Shown here piece after piece: positions 52,901 through 64,000 of a DNA stretch of 64,000 nt (its first letter is position 1; every line of letters begins with the position of its first letter). Position numbers and translations under genes: made by a program. The DNA is from Ptiloglossa arizonensis (lineage: Eukaryota; Arthropoda; Insecta; Hymenoptera; Colletidae), in contig NW_027478885.1 of NCBI RefSeq assembly GCF_051014685.1, positions 1 through 64,000 of the forward strand. Direction: 5' to 3'. Below the pieces are notes generated by a model. The model was not told the DNA's origin and did no database searches. It saw only the letters and a list, made by a program, of their open reading frames with translations.

Positions 52901-54974
52901 ATGTTGCGGATTGGTCCATCCGTTCGCGAGATATGGCAGTTTGGAGGTAAGAAACGCTTGAGAAACTCAAAATTTTCGCAGTTCTGATGCTCGACAAGCA
53001 TAACTAGAACGGCCTCGGGGAAAAGTACGCATACCGTTGTAATCGGGCGAGTTTCTACTTTCAGATGCAACAGAAATTTTGCGGATTGGTCAATCCGTTC
53101 GCGAGATATTGCAGTTTGGAGGTAAGAAACGCTTGAGAAACTCAAAATTTTCACAGTTCTGATGCTCGACAAGCATAACTAGAACGGCCTAGGGGAAAAG
53201 TACGCATACATTTGTAATCGGGCGAGTTTCTACTTTCAGATGCAACAGAAATTTTGCGGATTGGTCAATCCGTTCGCGAGATATGGCAGTTTGGAGGTAA
53301 GAAACGCTTGAGAAACTCAAAATTTTCGCAGTTCTGATGCTCGACAAGCATAACTAGAACGGCCTAGGGGAAAAGAACGCATACCGTTGTAATCGGGCGA
53401 GTTTCTACTTTCAGATGCAACAGAAATTTTGCGGATTGGTCAATCCGTTCGCGAGATATGGCAGTTTGGAGGTAAGAAACGCTTGAGAAACTCAAAATTT
53501 TCGCAGTTCTGATGCTCGACAAGCATAACTAGAACGGTCTAGGGGAAAAGTACGCATACCGTTGTAATCGGGCGAGTTTCTACTTTCAGATGCAACAGAA
53601 ATTTTGCGCATTGGTCAAGTCCGTTCGCGAGATATGGCAGTTTGGAGGTAAGAAACGCTTGAGAAACTCAAAATTTTCGCAGTTCTGATGCTCGACAAGC
53701 ATAACTAGAACGGCCTCGGGGAAAAGTACGCATACCGTTGTAATCGGGCGAGTTTCTACTTTCAGATGCAACAGAAATTTTGCGGATTGGTCAATCCGTT
53801 CGCGAGATATTGCAGTTTGGAGGTAAGAAACGCTTGAGAAACTCAAAATTTTCACAGTTCTGATGCTCGACAAGCATAACTAGAACGGCCTAGGGGAAAA
53901 GTACGCATACATTTGTAATCGGGCGAGTTTCTACTTTCAGATGCAACAGAAATTTTGCGGATTGGTCAATCCGTTCGCGAGATATGGCAGTTTGGAGGTA
54001 AGAAACGCTTGAGAAACTCAAAATTTTCGCAGTTCTGATGCTCGACAAGCATAACTAGAACGGCCTAGGGGAAAAGAACGCATACCGTTGTAATCGGGCG
54101 AGTTTCTACTTTCAGATGCAACAGAAATTTTGCGGATTGGTCAATCCGTTCGCGAGATATGGCAGTTTGGAGGTAAGAAACGCTTGAGAAACTCAAAATT
54201 TTCGCAGTTCTGATGCTCGACAAGCATAACTAGAACGGTCTAGGGGAAAAGTACGCATACCGTTGTAATCGGGCGAGTTTCTACTTTCAGATGCAACAGA
54301 AATTTTGCGCATTGGTCAAGTCCGTTCGCGAGATATGGCAGTTTGTAGGTAAGAAACGCTTGAGAAACTCAAAATTTTCGCAGTTCTGATGCTCGAAACG
54401 AATAACCAGAACGGCCTAGGGGAAAAGTACACATACCGTTGTAATCGGGCGAGTTTCTACTTTCAGATGCAACAGAAATTTTGCGGATTGGTCAATCCGT
54501 TCGCGAGATATGGCAGTTTGGAAGTAAGAAACGCTTGAGAAACTCAAAATTTTCGCAGTTCTGATGCTCGACAAGCATAACTAGAACGGTCTAGGGGAAA
54601 AGTACGCATACCGTTGTAATCGGGCGAGTTTCTACTTTCAGATGCATCAGAAATTTTGCGGATTGGACAATCCGTTCGCTAGATGTGGCAGTTTGTATGT
54701 GAGAAACGCTTGAGAAACTCAAAAGTTTCGCCGTTCTGATGCTCGAAACGAATAACTAGAACGGCCTAGGGGAAAAGTACGCATACCGTTGTAATCGGGC
54801 GAGTTTCTACTTTCAGATGCAACAGAAATTTTGCGGATTGGTTAATCCGTTCGCGAGATATGGCAGTTTGGAGGTAAGAAACGCTTGAGAAACTCAAAAT
54901 TTTCGCAGTTCTGATGCTCGAAACGAATAACTAGAACGGCCTAGGGGAAAAGTACGCATACCGTTGTAATCGGG
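46921..54974. repeat. Mosaic of 23-mer and 13-mer HOR fragments
   Basis: Monomers 47271-47795 repeat as 47796-48320 (525 bp: TACACAT, GGGCTAGG, AATCTG/GGTCTAGG). From 48146 the series follows the 23-mer, interrupted by a 351-bp deletion at 48671. From 51122 to 51996 there are classes 7-11 of the 13-mer. From 52172 the 23-mer series resumes (TGCAATC, GGTCCATCC, GATATTGCAG) to the GATGCATC monomer at 54625. Four 176-bp monomers lie here (49371, 52347, 53573, 54274). Private changes include CCAAGG (about 52488), AATGTTGCGG (about 52901) and GCCTACC (about 51454). Confidence 0.82.
48671..48845 (+). repeat. Hybrid monomer at a 351-bp deletion
   Basis: The left and middle (GACAAGCAT, CCTAGGGG) match the monomer at 61625, but the end (TACGCAGACC) matches the 176-bp monomer at 61975, where CCTCGG precedes it. 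The exchange point is between monomer bases of about 146 and 158. In the second copy of this region the two are separated, so this copy has lost 175 + 176 bp, consistent with the offset change from 12954 to 13305 bp. Confidence 0.86.
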
Positions 54975-56724
54975 CGAGTTTCTACTTTCAGATACAACAG
55001 AAATTTTGCGGATTGGTCAATCCGTTCGCGAGATATGGCAGTTTGGAGGTAAGAAACGCTTGAGAAACTCAAAATTTTCGCAGTTCTGATGCTCGAAACG
55101 AATAACTAGAACGGCGTAGTGGAAAAGTACGCATACCGTTGTAATCGGGCGAGTTTCGACCTTCAGATGCAACAGAAATTTTGCGGATTGGTCAATCCGT
55201 TCGCGAGATATGGCAGTTTGGAAGTAAGAAACGCTTGAGAAACTCAAAATTTTCGCAGTTCTGATGCTCGAAACGAATAACAAGAACGGCCTAGGGGAAA
55301 AGTACGCACACCATTGTAATCGGGCGAGTTTCTACTTTCAGATGCAACAGAAATTTTGCGGATTGGTCAATCCGTTCGCGAGATATGGCAGTTTGGAGGT
55401 AAGCAACGCTTGAGAAACTCAAAATTTTCGCAATTCTGTTGCTCGAAACGAATAACTAGAACGGGCTAGGGGAAAAGTACGCATACCGTTGTAATCGGGC
55501 GAGTTTCTACTTTCAGATGCAACAGAAATTTTGCGGATTGGTCAATCCGTTCGCGAGATATGGCAGTTTGGAGGTAAGAAACGCTTGAGAAACTCAAAAT
55601 TTTCGCAGTTCTGATGCTCGAAACGATTAACTAGAATGGCCTAGGGGAAAAGTACGCATACTGTTGTAATTGGGCGAGTTTCTACTTTCAGATGCAACAA
55701 TAATTTTGCGGATTGGTCAATCCGTTCGCGAGATATGGCAGTTTGGAGGTAAGCAACGCTTGAGAAACTCAAAATTTTCGCAGTTCTGATGCTCGACAAG
55801 CATAACTGGAACGGCCTAGGGGAAAAGTACGCATACCGTTGTAATCCGGCGAGTTTCTACTTTCAGATGCAACAGTAATTTTGCGGATTGGTCAATCCGT
55901 TCGCGAGATATGGCAGTTTGGAGGTAAGAAACGCTTGAGAAACTCAAAATTTTCGCAGTTCTGATGCTCGAAACGAATAACTAGAACGGCCTAGGGGAAA
56001 AGTACGCATACCGTTGTAATCGGGCGAGTTTCTACTTTCAGATGCAACAGAAATTTTGCGGATTGGTCAATCCGTTCGCGAGATATGGCTGTTTGGAGGT
56101 AGGAAACGTTTGAGAAACTGAAAATTTTCGCAGTTCTGATGCTCGAAACGAATAACTAGAACGGCCTAGGGGAAAAGTACGCATACAGTTGTAATCGGGC
56201 GAGTTTCTACTTTCAGATGCAACAGAAATTTTGCGGATTGGTCAATTCGTTCGCGAGATATGGCAGTTTGGAGGTAAGAAACGCTTGAGAAACTCAAAAT
56301 TTTCGCAGTTCTGATGCTCGACAAGCATAACTAGAACGGCCTAGGGAAAAAGTACGCATACCGTTGTATTCGGGCGAGTTTCTACTTTCAGATGCAACAG
56401 AAATTTTGCGGATTGGTCAATCTGTTCGCGAGATATGGCAGTTTGGAGGTAAGAAACGCTTGAGAAACTCAAAATTTTCGCAGTTCTGATGCTCGACAAG
56501 CATAACTAGAACGGCCTAGGGGAAAAGTACGCATACCGTTGCAATCGGGCGAGTCTCTACTTTCAGATGCAACAGGAATTTTGCGGATTGGTCAATCCGT
56601 TCGCGAGATATGGCAGTTTGGAGGTAAGAAACGCTTGAGAAACTCAAAATTTTCGCAGTTCTGATGCTCGACAAGCATAACTAGAACGGCCTCGGGGAAA
56701 AGTACGCACACCGTTGTAATCGGG
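54975..56724. repeat. Diverged ten-monomer island
   Basis: These monomers carry many changes not seen elsewhere: GGCGTAGTGG, AACAAGAACGG, CAATTCTGTTGCTC, GATTAAC, AATGGCC, CTGTTGTAATTGGG, CAACAATAAT, AACTGGAACG, AACGTTTGAG, CTAGGGAAAAAG and GTCTCTAC. Those at 55150-55499 share TTTCGACCTTC, CACACCATTG and GTAAGCAACG with 2281-3157. This looks like an older stretch that escaped recent homogenisation. It keeps full 175-bp register and has no insert. Confidence 0.83.
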
Positions 56725-57599
56725 CGAGTTTCTACTTTCAGATGCAACAGAAATTTTGCGGATTGGTCAATCCGTTCGCGAGATATGGCTGTTTGGAGGT
56801 AGGAAACGCTTGAGAAACTGAAAATTTTCGCAGTTCTGATGCTCGAAACGAATAACTAGAACGGCCTAGGGGAAAAGTACGCATACAGTTGTAATCGGGC
56901 GAGTTTCTACTTTCAGATGCAACAGAAATTTTGGGGATTGGTCAATTCGTTCGCGAGATATGGCAGTTTGGAGGTAAGAAACGCTTGAGAAACTCAAAAT
57001 TTTCGCAGTTCTGATGCTCGACAAGCATAACTAGAACGGCCTAGGGGAAAAGTACGCATACCGTTGTATTCGGGCGAGTTTCTACTTTCAGATGCAACAG
57101 AAATTTTGCGGATTGGTCAATCTGTTCGCGAGATATGGCAGTTTGGAGGTAAGAAACGCTTGAGAAACTCAAAATTTTCGCAGTTCTGATGCTCGACAAG
57201 CATAACTAGAACGGCCTAGGGGAAAAGTACGCATACCGTTGCAATCGGGCGAGTTTCTACTTTCAGATGCAACAGGAATTTTGCGGATTGGTCAATCCGT
57301 TCGCGAGATATGGCAGTTTGGAGGTAAGAAACGCTTGAGAAACTCAAAATTTTCGCAGTTCTGATGCTCGACAAGCATAACTAGAACGGCCTCGGGGAAA
57401 AGTACGCATACCGTTGTAATCGGGCGAGTTTCTACTTTCAGATGCAACAGAAATTTTGCGGATTGGTCAATCCGTTCGCGAGATATGGCAGTTTGGAGGT
57501 AAGAAACGCTTGAGAAACTCAAAATTTTCCCAGTTCTGATGCTCGACATGCATAACTAGAACGGCCTAGGGGAAAAGTACGCATACCGTTGTAATCGGG
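56725..57599. repeat. Five-monomer tail (classes 9 to 13) of a 13-mer HOR unit
   Basis: Class order is GGCTGTTT (56725), TTTTGGGGATT (56900), AATCTG (57075), CAGGAAT/CCTCGG (57250), CCCAG/GACATG (57425). The preceding monomer at 56550 is a hybrid, starting as class 12 (CAGGAAT, CCTCGG) and ending as class 8 (CACACCG). This marks where the ordered HOR joins the diverged island. Confidence 0.85.
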
Positions 57600-59874
57600 C
57601 GAGTTTCTACTTTCAGATGCAACAGAAACTTTGCGGATTGGTCAATCCGTTCGCGAGATATGGCAGTTTGGAAGTAAGAAACGCTTGAGAAACTCAAAAT
57701 TTTCGCAGTTCTGATGCTCGAAACGAATAACTAGAACGGCCTAGGGGAAAAGTACGCATACAGTTGTAATGGGGCGAGTTTCTACTTTCAGATGCAACAG
57801 AAATTTTGCGGATTGGTCAATCCGTTCGCGAGATATGGCAGTTTGGAGGTAAGAAACGCTTGAGAAACTCAAAATTTTCGCAGTTCTGATGCTCGACAAA
57901 CATAACTAGAACGGCCTAGGGGAAAAGTACGCATACCGTTGTAATCGGGCGAGTTTCTACTTTCAGATGCAACAGAAATTTTGCGGATTGGTCAATCCGT
58001 TCGCGAGATATGGCAGTTTGGAGGTAAGAAACGCTTGAGAAACTCAAAATTTTCGCAGTTCTGATGCTCGACATGCATAACTAGAACGGCCTAGGGGAAA
58101 AGTACGCATACCGTTGTAATCGGGCGAGTTTCTACATTCAGATGCAACAGAAATTTTGCGGATTGGTCAATCCGTTCGCGAGATATGGCAGTTTGGAGGT
58201 AAGAAACGCTTGAGAAACTCAAAATTTTCGCAGTTCTGATGCTCGAAACGAACAACTAGAACGGCCTAGGGGAAAAGTACGCATACCGTTGTAATCGGGA
58301 GAGTTTCTAATTTCAGATACAACAGGAATTTTGCGGATTGGTCAATCCGTTCGCGAGATATGGCAGTTTGGAGGTAAGAAACGCTTGAGAAACTCAAAAT
58401 TTTCGCAGTTCTGATGCTCGACAAGCATAACTAGAACGGCCTCGGGGAAAAGTACGCATACCGTTGTAATCGGGCGAGTTTCTACTTTCAGATGCAACAG
58501 AAATTTTGCGGATTGGTCAATCCGTTCGCGAGATATGGCAGTTTGGAGGTAAGAAACGCTTGAGAAACTCAAAATTTTCGCAGTTCTGATGCTCGAAACG
58601 AATAACTAGAACGGCCTAGGGGAAAAGTACGCATACAGTTGTAATCGGGCGAGTTTCTACTTTCAGATGCAACAGAAATTTTGCGGATTGGTCAATTCGT
58701 TCGCGAGATATGGCAGTTTGGAGGTAAGAAACGCTTGAGAAACTCAAAATTTTCGCAGTTCTGATGCTCGACAAGCATAACTAGAACGGCCTAGGGGAAA
58801 AGTACGCATACCGTTGTAATCCGGCGAGTTTCTACTTTCAGATGCAACAGTAATTTTGCGGATTGGTCAATCCGTTCGCGAGATATGGCAGTTTGGAGGT
58901 AAGAAACGCTTGAGAAACTCAAAATTTTCGCAGTTCTGATGCTCGAAACGAATAACTAGAACGGCCTAGGGGAAAAGTACGCACACCGTTGTAATCGGGC
59001 GAGTTTCTACTTTCAGATGCAACAGAAATTTTGCGGATTGGTCAATCCGTTCGCGAGATATGGCTGTTTGGAGGTAGGAAACGCTTGAGAAACTGAAAAT
59101 TTTCGCAGTTCTGATGCTCGAAACGAATAACTAGAACGGCCTAGGGGAAAAGTACGCATACAGTTGTAATCGGGCGAGTTTCTACTTTCAGATGCAACAG
59201 AAATTTTGGGGATTGGTCAATTCGTTCGCGAGATATGGCAGTTTGGAGGTAAGAAACGCTTGAGAAACTCAAAATTTTCGCAGTTCTGATGCTCGACAAG
59301 CATAACTAGAACGGCCTAGGGGAAAAGTACGCATACCGTTGTATTCGGGCGAGTTTCTACTTTCAGATGCAACAGAAATTTTGCGGATTGGTCAATCTGT
59401 TCGCGAGATATGGCAGTTTGGAGGTAAGAAACGCTTGAGAAACTCAAAATTTTCGCAGTTCTGATGCTCGACAAGCATAACTAGAACGGCCTAGGGGAAA
59501 AGTACGCATACCGTTGCAATCGGGCGAGTTTCTACTTTCAGATGCAACAGGAATTTTGCGGATTGGTCAATCCGTTCGCGAGATATGGCAGTTTGGAGGT
59601 AAGAAACGCATGAGAAACTCAAAATTTTCGCAGTTCTGATGCTCGACAAGCATAACTAGAACGGCCTCGGGGAAAAGTACGCATACCGTTGTAATCGGGC
59701 GAGTTTCTACTTTCAGATGCAACAGAAATTTTGCGGATTGGTCAATCCGTTCGCGAGATATGGCAGTTTGGAGGTAAGAAACGCTTGAGAAACTCAAAAT
59801 ATTCACAGTTCTGATGCTCGACAAGCATAACTAGAACGGCCTAGGGGAAAAGTACGCATACATATGTAATCGGG
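57600..59874. repeat. 13-monomer HOR, complete unit in the second array copy (2275 bp)
   Basis: All 13 classes are present in order, beginning with AAACTTT and ending with AAATATTCACAG/ACATATG as in the unit at 45171. From class 4 (58125) on it matches 45171-46920 at an offset of 12954 bp, including ATCGGGAGAG, TTTCTAATTTC and GAAACGCATGAG. It still carries classes 1-3, so it represents the form before the 525-bp loss seen at 45171. Confidence 0.88.
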
Positions 59875-62800
59875 CGAGTTTCTACTTTCAGATGCAACAG
59901 AAATTTTGCGGATTGGTCAATCCGTTCGCGAGATATGGCAGTTTGGAGGTAAGAAACGCTTGAGAAACTCAAAATTTTCGCAGTTCTGATGCTCGACAAG
60001 CATAACTAGAACGGCCTAGGGGAAAAGAACGCATACCGTTGTAATCGGGCGAGTTTCTACTTTCAGATGCAACAGAAATTTTGCGGATTGGTCAATCCGT
60101 TCGCGAGATATGGCAGTTTGGAGGTAAGAAACGCTTGAGAAACTCAAAATTTTCGCAGTTCTGATGCTCGACAAGCATAACTAGAACGGCCTAGGGGAAA
60201 AGAACGCATACCGTTGTAATCGGGCGAGTTTCTACTTTCAGATGCAACAGAAATTTTGCGGATTGGTCAATCCGTTCGCGAGATATGGCAGTTTGGAGGT
60301 AAGAAACGCTTGAGAAACTCAAAATTTTCGCAGTTCTGATGCTCGAAACGAATAACCAGAACGGCCTAGGGGAAAAGTACACATACCGTTGTAATCGGGC
60401 GAGTTTCTACTTTCAGATGCAACAGAAATTTTGCGGATTGGTCAATCCGTTCGCGAGATATGGCAGTTTGGAAGTAAGAAACGCTTGAGAAACTCAAAAT
60501 TTTCGCAGTTCTGATGCTCGAAACGAACAACTAGAACGGGCTAGGGGAAAAGTACGCATACCGTTGTAATCGGGCGAGTTTCTACTTTCAGATGCAACAG
60601 AAATTTTGCGGATTGGTCAATCTGTTCGCGAGATATGGCAGTTTGGAGGTAAGAAACGCTTGAGAAACTCAAAATTTTCGCAGTTCTGATGCTCGACAAG
60701 CATAACTAGAACGGTCTAGGGGAAAAGTACGCATACCGTTGTAATCGGGCGAGTTTCTACTTTCAGATGCAACAGAAATTTTGCGGATTGGTCAATCCGT
60801 TCGCGAGATATGGCAGTTTGGAGGTAAGAAACGCTTGAGAAACTCAAAATTTTCGCAGTTCTGATGCTCGAAACGAATAACCAGAACGGCCTAGGGGAAA
60901 AGTACACATACCGTTGTAATCGGGCGAGTTTCTACTTTCAGATGCAACAGAAATTTTGCGGATTGGTCAATCCGTTCGCGAGATATGGCAGTTTGGAAGT
61001 AAGAAACGCTTGAGAAACTCAAAATTTTCGCAGTTCTGATGCTCGAAACGAACAACTAGAACGGGCTAGGGGAAAAGTACGCATACCGTTGTAATCGGGC
61101 GAGTTTCTACTTTCAGATGCAACAGAAATTTTGCGGATTGGTCAATCTGTTCGCGAGATATGGCAGTTTGGAGGTAAGAAACGCTTGAGAAACTCAAAAT
61201 TTTCGCAGTTCTGATGCTCGACAAGCATAACTAGAACGGTCTAGGGGAAAAGTACGCATACCGTTGCAATCGGGCGAGTTTCTACTTTCAGATGCAACAG
61301 GAATTTTGCGGATTGGTCCATCCGTTCGCGAGATATGGCAGTTTGGAGGTAAGAAACGCTTGAGAAACTCAAAATTTTCGCAGTTCTGATGCTCGACAAG
61401 CATAACTAGAACGGCCTCGGGGAAAAGTACGCATACCGTTGTAATCGGGCGAGTTTCTACTTTCAGATGCAACAGAAATTTTGCGGATTGGTCAATCCGT
61501 TCGCGAGATATTGCAGTTTGGAGGTAAGAAACGCTTGAGAAACTCAAAATTTTCACAGTTCTGATGCTCGACAAGCATAACTAGAACGGCCTAGGGGAAA
61601 AGTACGCATACATTTGTAATCGGGCGAGTTTCTACTTTCAGATGCAACAGAAATTTTGCGGATTGGTCAATCCGATCGCGAGATATGGCAGTTTGGAGGT
61701 AAGAAACGCTTGAGAAACTCAAAATTTTCGCAGTTCTGATGCTCGACAAGCATAACTAGAACGGCCTAGGGGAAAAGAACGCATACCGTTGTAATCGGGC
61801 GAGTTTCTACTTTCAGATGCAACAGAAATTTTGCGGATTGGTCAATCCGTTCGCGAGATATGGCAGTTTGGAGGTAAGAAACGCTTGAGAAACTCAAAAT
61901 TTTCGCAGTTCTGATGCTCGACAAGCATAACTAGAACGGTCTAGGGGAAAAGTACGCATACCGTTGTAATCGGGCGAGTTTCTACTTTCAGATGCAACAG
62001 AAATTTTGCGCATTGGTCAAGTCCGTTCGCGAGATATGGCAGTTTGGAGGTAAGAAACGCTTGAGAAACTCAAAATTTTCGCAGTTCTGATGCTCGACAA
62101 GCATAACTAGAACGGCCTCGGGGAAAAGTACGCAGACCGTTGTAATCGGGCGAGTTTCTACTTTCAGATGCAACAGAAATTTTGCGGATTGGTCAATCCG
62201 TTCGCGAGATATTGCAGTTTGGAGGTAAGAAACGCTTGAGAAACTCAAAATTTTCACAGTTCTGATGCTCGACAAGCATAACTAGAACGGCCTAGGGGAA
62301 AAGTACGCATACATTTGTAATCGGGCGAGTTTCTACTTTCAGATGCAACAGAAATTTTGCGGATTGGTCAATCCGTTCGCGAGATATGGCAGTTTGGAGG
62401 TAAGAAACGCTTGAGAAACTCAAAATTTTCGCAGTTCTGATGCTCGACAAGCATAACTAGAACGGCCTAGGGGAAAAGAACGCATACCGTTGTAATCGGG
62501 CGAGTTTCTACTTTCAGATGCAACAGAAATTTTGCGGATTGGTCAATCCGTTCGCGAGATATGGCAGTTTGGAGGTAAGAAACGCTTGAGAAACTCAAAA
62601 TTTTCGCAGTTCTGATGCTCGACTAGCATAACTAGAACGGTCTAGGGGAAAAGTACGCATACCGTTGTAATCGGGCGAGTTTCTACTTCCAGATGCAACA
62701 GAAATTTTGCGCATTGGTCAAGTCCGTTCGCGAGATATGGCAGTTTGTAGGTAAGAAACGCTTGAGAAACTCAAAATTTTCGCAGTTCTGATGCTCGAAA

Positions 62801-64000
62801 CGAATAACCAGAACGGCCTAGGGGAAAAGTACACATACCGTTGTAATCGGGCGAGTTTCTACTTTCAGATGCAACAGAAATTTTGCGGATTGGTCAATCC
62901 GTTCGCGAGATATGGCAGTTTGGAAGTAAGAAACGCTTGAGAAACTCAAAATTTTCGCAGTTCTGATGCTCGACAAGCATAACTAGAACGGTCTAGGGGA
63001 AAAGTACGCATACCGTTGTAATCGGACGAGTTTCTGCTTTCAGATGCATCAGAAATTTTGCGGATTGGACAATCCGTTCGCTAGATGTGGCAGTTTGTAT
63101 GTGAGAAACGCTTGAGAAACTCAAAAGTTTCGCCGTTCTGATGCTCGAAACGAATAACTAGAACGGCCTAGGGGAAAAGTACGCATACCGTTGTAATCGG
63201 GCGAGTTTCTACTTTCAGATGCAACAGAAATTTTGCGGATTGGTTAATCCGTTCGCGAGATATGGCAGTTTGGAGGTAAGAAACGCTTGAGAAACTCAAA
63301 ATTTTCGCAGTTCTGATGCTCGACATGCATAACTAGAACGGCCTAGGGGAAAAGTACGCATACCGTTGTAATCGGGCGAGTTTCTACATTCAGATGCAAC
63401 AGAAATTTTGCGGATTGGTCAATCCGTTCGCGAGATATGGCAGTTTGGAGGTAAGAAACGCTTGAGAAACTCAAAATTTTCGCAGTTCTGATGCTCGAAA
63501 CGAACAACTAGAACGGCCTAGGGGAAAAGTACGCATACCGTTGTAATCGGGCGAGTTTCTACCTTCAGATGCAACAGAAATTTTGCGGATTGGTCAAACC
63601 GTTCGCGAGATATGGCAGTTTGGATGTAAGAAACGCTTGAGAAACTCAAAATTTTCGCAGTTCTGATGCTCGACAAGCATAACTAGAACGGCCTAGGGGA
63701 AAAGTACGCATACCGTTGTAATCGGGCGAGTTTCTACTTTCAGATGCAACAGAAATTTTGCAGATTGGTCAATCCGTTCGCGAAATATGGCAGTTTGGAG
63801 GTAAGAAACGCTTGAGAAACTCAAAATTTTCGCAGTTCTGATGCTCGACATGCATAACTAGAACGGCCTAGGGGAAAAGTACGCATACCGTTGTAATCGG
63901 GCGAGTTTCTACATTCAGATGCAACAGAAATTTTGCGGATTGGTCAATCCGTTCGCGAGATATGGCAGTTTGGAGGTAAGAAACGCTTGAGAAACTCAAA
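58125..64000. repeat. Second copy of a block of at least 5.9 kb (partner 45171-50695)
   Basis: Offset is 12954 bp from 45171/58125 to about 48780/61735 and 13305 bp from 48846/62151 to the right window edge. The change is explained by the 351-bp deletion in the left copy. I saw only isolated single-base differences, for example CCGATCGCG at about 61673, TTTCTGCTTTC at about 63034 and AACCAG (49852) against AACTAG (63157). The copy continues beyond the window, so its full length is unknown. Confidence 0.88.

Larger units (their letters stand above)
1..64000. repeat. Tandem satellite DNA array, 175-bp monomer, 365 full copies plus one partial
   Basis: The sequence is head-to-tail copies of a 175-bp unit from the first base to the last, with no interruption, inversion or foreign insert. 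Taking CGAGTTTCT as monomer base 1, starts fall at 1, 176, 351 and so on, shifting by one base only after each of 26 monomers of 176 bp; the last complete monomer ends at 63901. Most neighbours differ from each other at only a few positions, and the same differences recur at HOR distances. Monomer length, homogeneity, HOR structure and the absence of transposons are typical of centromeric or pericentromeric satellites. That role is inferred from architecture alone, as nothing in the DNA proves kinetochore binding. Both array edges lie outside the window. No gene, tRNA, rRNA, telomere repeat or mobile element was seen on either strand. Confidence 0.98.

Noticed and set aside
1..64000. CRISPR-like array
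   Set aside because: The repeat is directly contiguous with no unique spacers, and the unit is 175 bp. This is tandem satellite structure.
1..64000. Transposable element, LTR or helitron origin of the repeat
   Set aside because: No terminal repeats, target-site duplications, poly-A tails or coding remnants interrupt the array, and monomer joins are seamless.
1..64000. tRNA, 5S rRNA or other RNA gene embedded in the monomer
   Set aside because: I saw no tRNA cloverleaf, Pol III A and B boxes in proper order with a terminator, or 5S-like sequence. The dyads are too short to support an RNA gene.

Overview
The whole window is one uninterrupted head-to-tail satellite DNA array. It contains no gene, transposon, RNA gene or unique sequence that I can support. 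The repeat unit is 175 bp. Phased on the recurring CGAGTTTCT, the window holds 365 complete monomers plus a 99-bp partial one at the right edge (63902-64000). The length accounts exactly: 339 monomers of 175 bp and 26 of 176 bp end at 63901. I located all 26 single-base insertions: 23 are the same inherited variant (GCGCATT...CAAGTCC) and three are private events near 943, 1606 and 3030. All monomers have the same orientation.

Organism: this is a eukaryotic satellite, of the length class (about 150-180 bp, near one nucleosome) common at centromeres or in pericentromeric heterochromatin. I do not recognise the monomer as any satellite I know (human alpha, Arabidopsis 178-bp, rice and maize centromere repeats), so I do not name a species. 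The consensus is about 44% GC and has 13 CpGs in 175 bp, about 1.6 times expectation. That argues weakly for a genome without heavy CpG methylation (many invertebrates) or for very recent homogenisation.

Layout, left to right. 1-4032: 23 heterogeneous monomers with an 876-bp local duplication. 4033-about 7900: a 13-monomer block (2275 bp) and its copy, which has lost one monomer. 7883-12608: a 525-bp duplication, then a 12-monomer (2101 bp) tandem duplication. 12609-14533: a mosaic containing a copy of the start of the window. 14534-18383: a 10/11-monomer higher-order repeat (HOR). 18384-22408: short-period reshuffling (700-bp duplication and hybrid monomers). 22409-about 35300: a 23-monomer HOR of 4028 bp with a nested 9-monomer truncation. 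36244-38870: a shifted copy of part of that HOR. 38871-46920: a 13-monomer HOR of 2275 bp in four units, two of them shortened to 10 monomers by different deletions. 46921-54974: a mosaic of 23-mer and 13-mer pieces. 54975-56724: an older, more diverged island. 56725-64000: a near-identical second copy of 45171-about 50700.

The interest lies in the array's history. Diagnostic single-base variants allow unequal exchanges, hybrid monomers and successive HOR generations to be read directly. No multi-gene system is present. The recurrent minus-strand open frames are by-products of the repeat.
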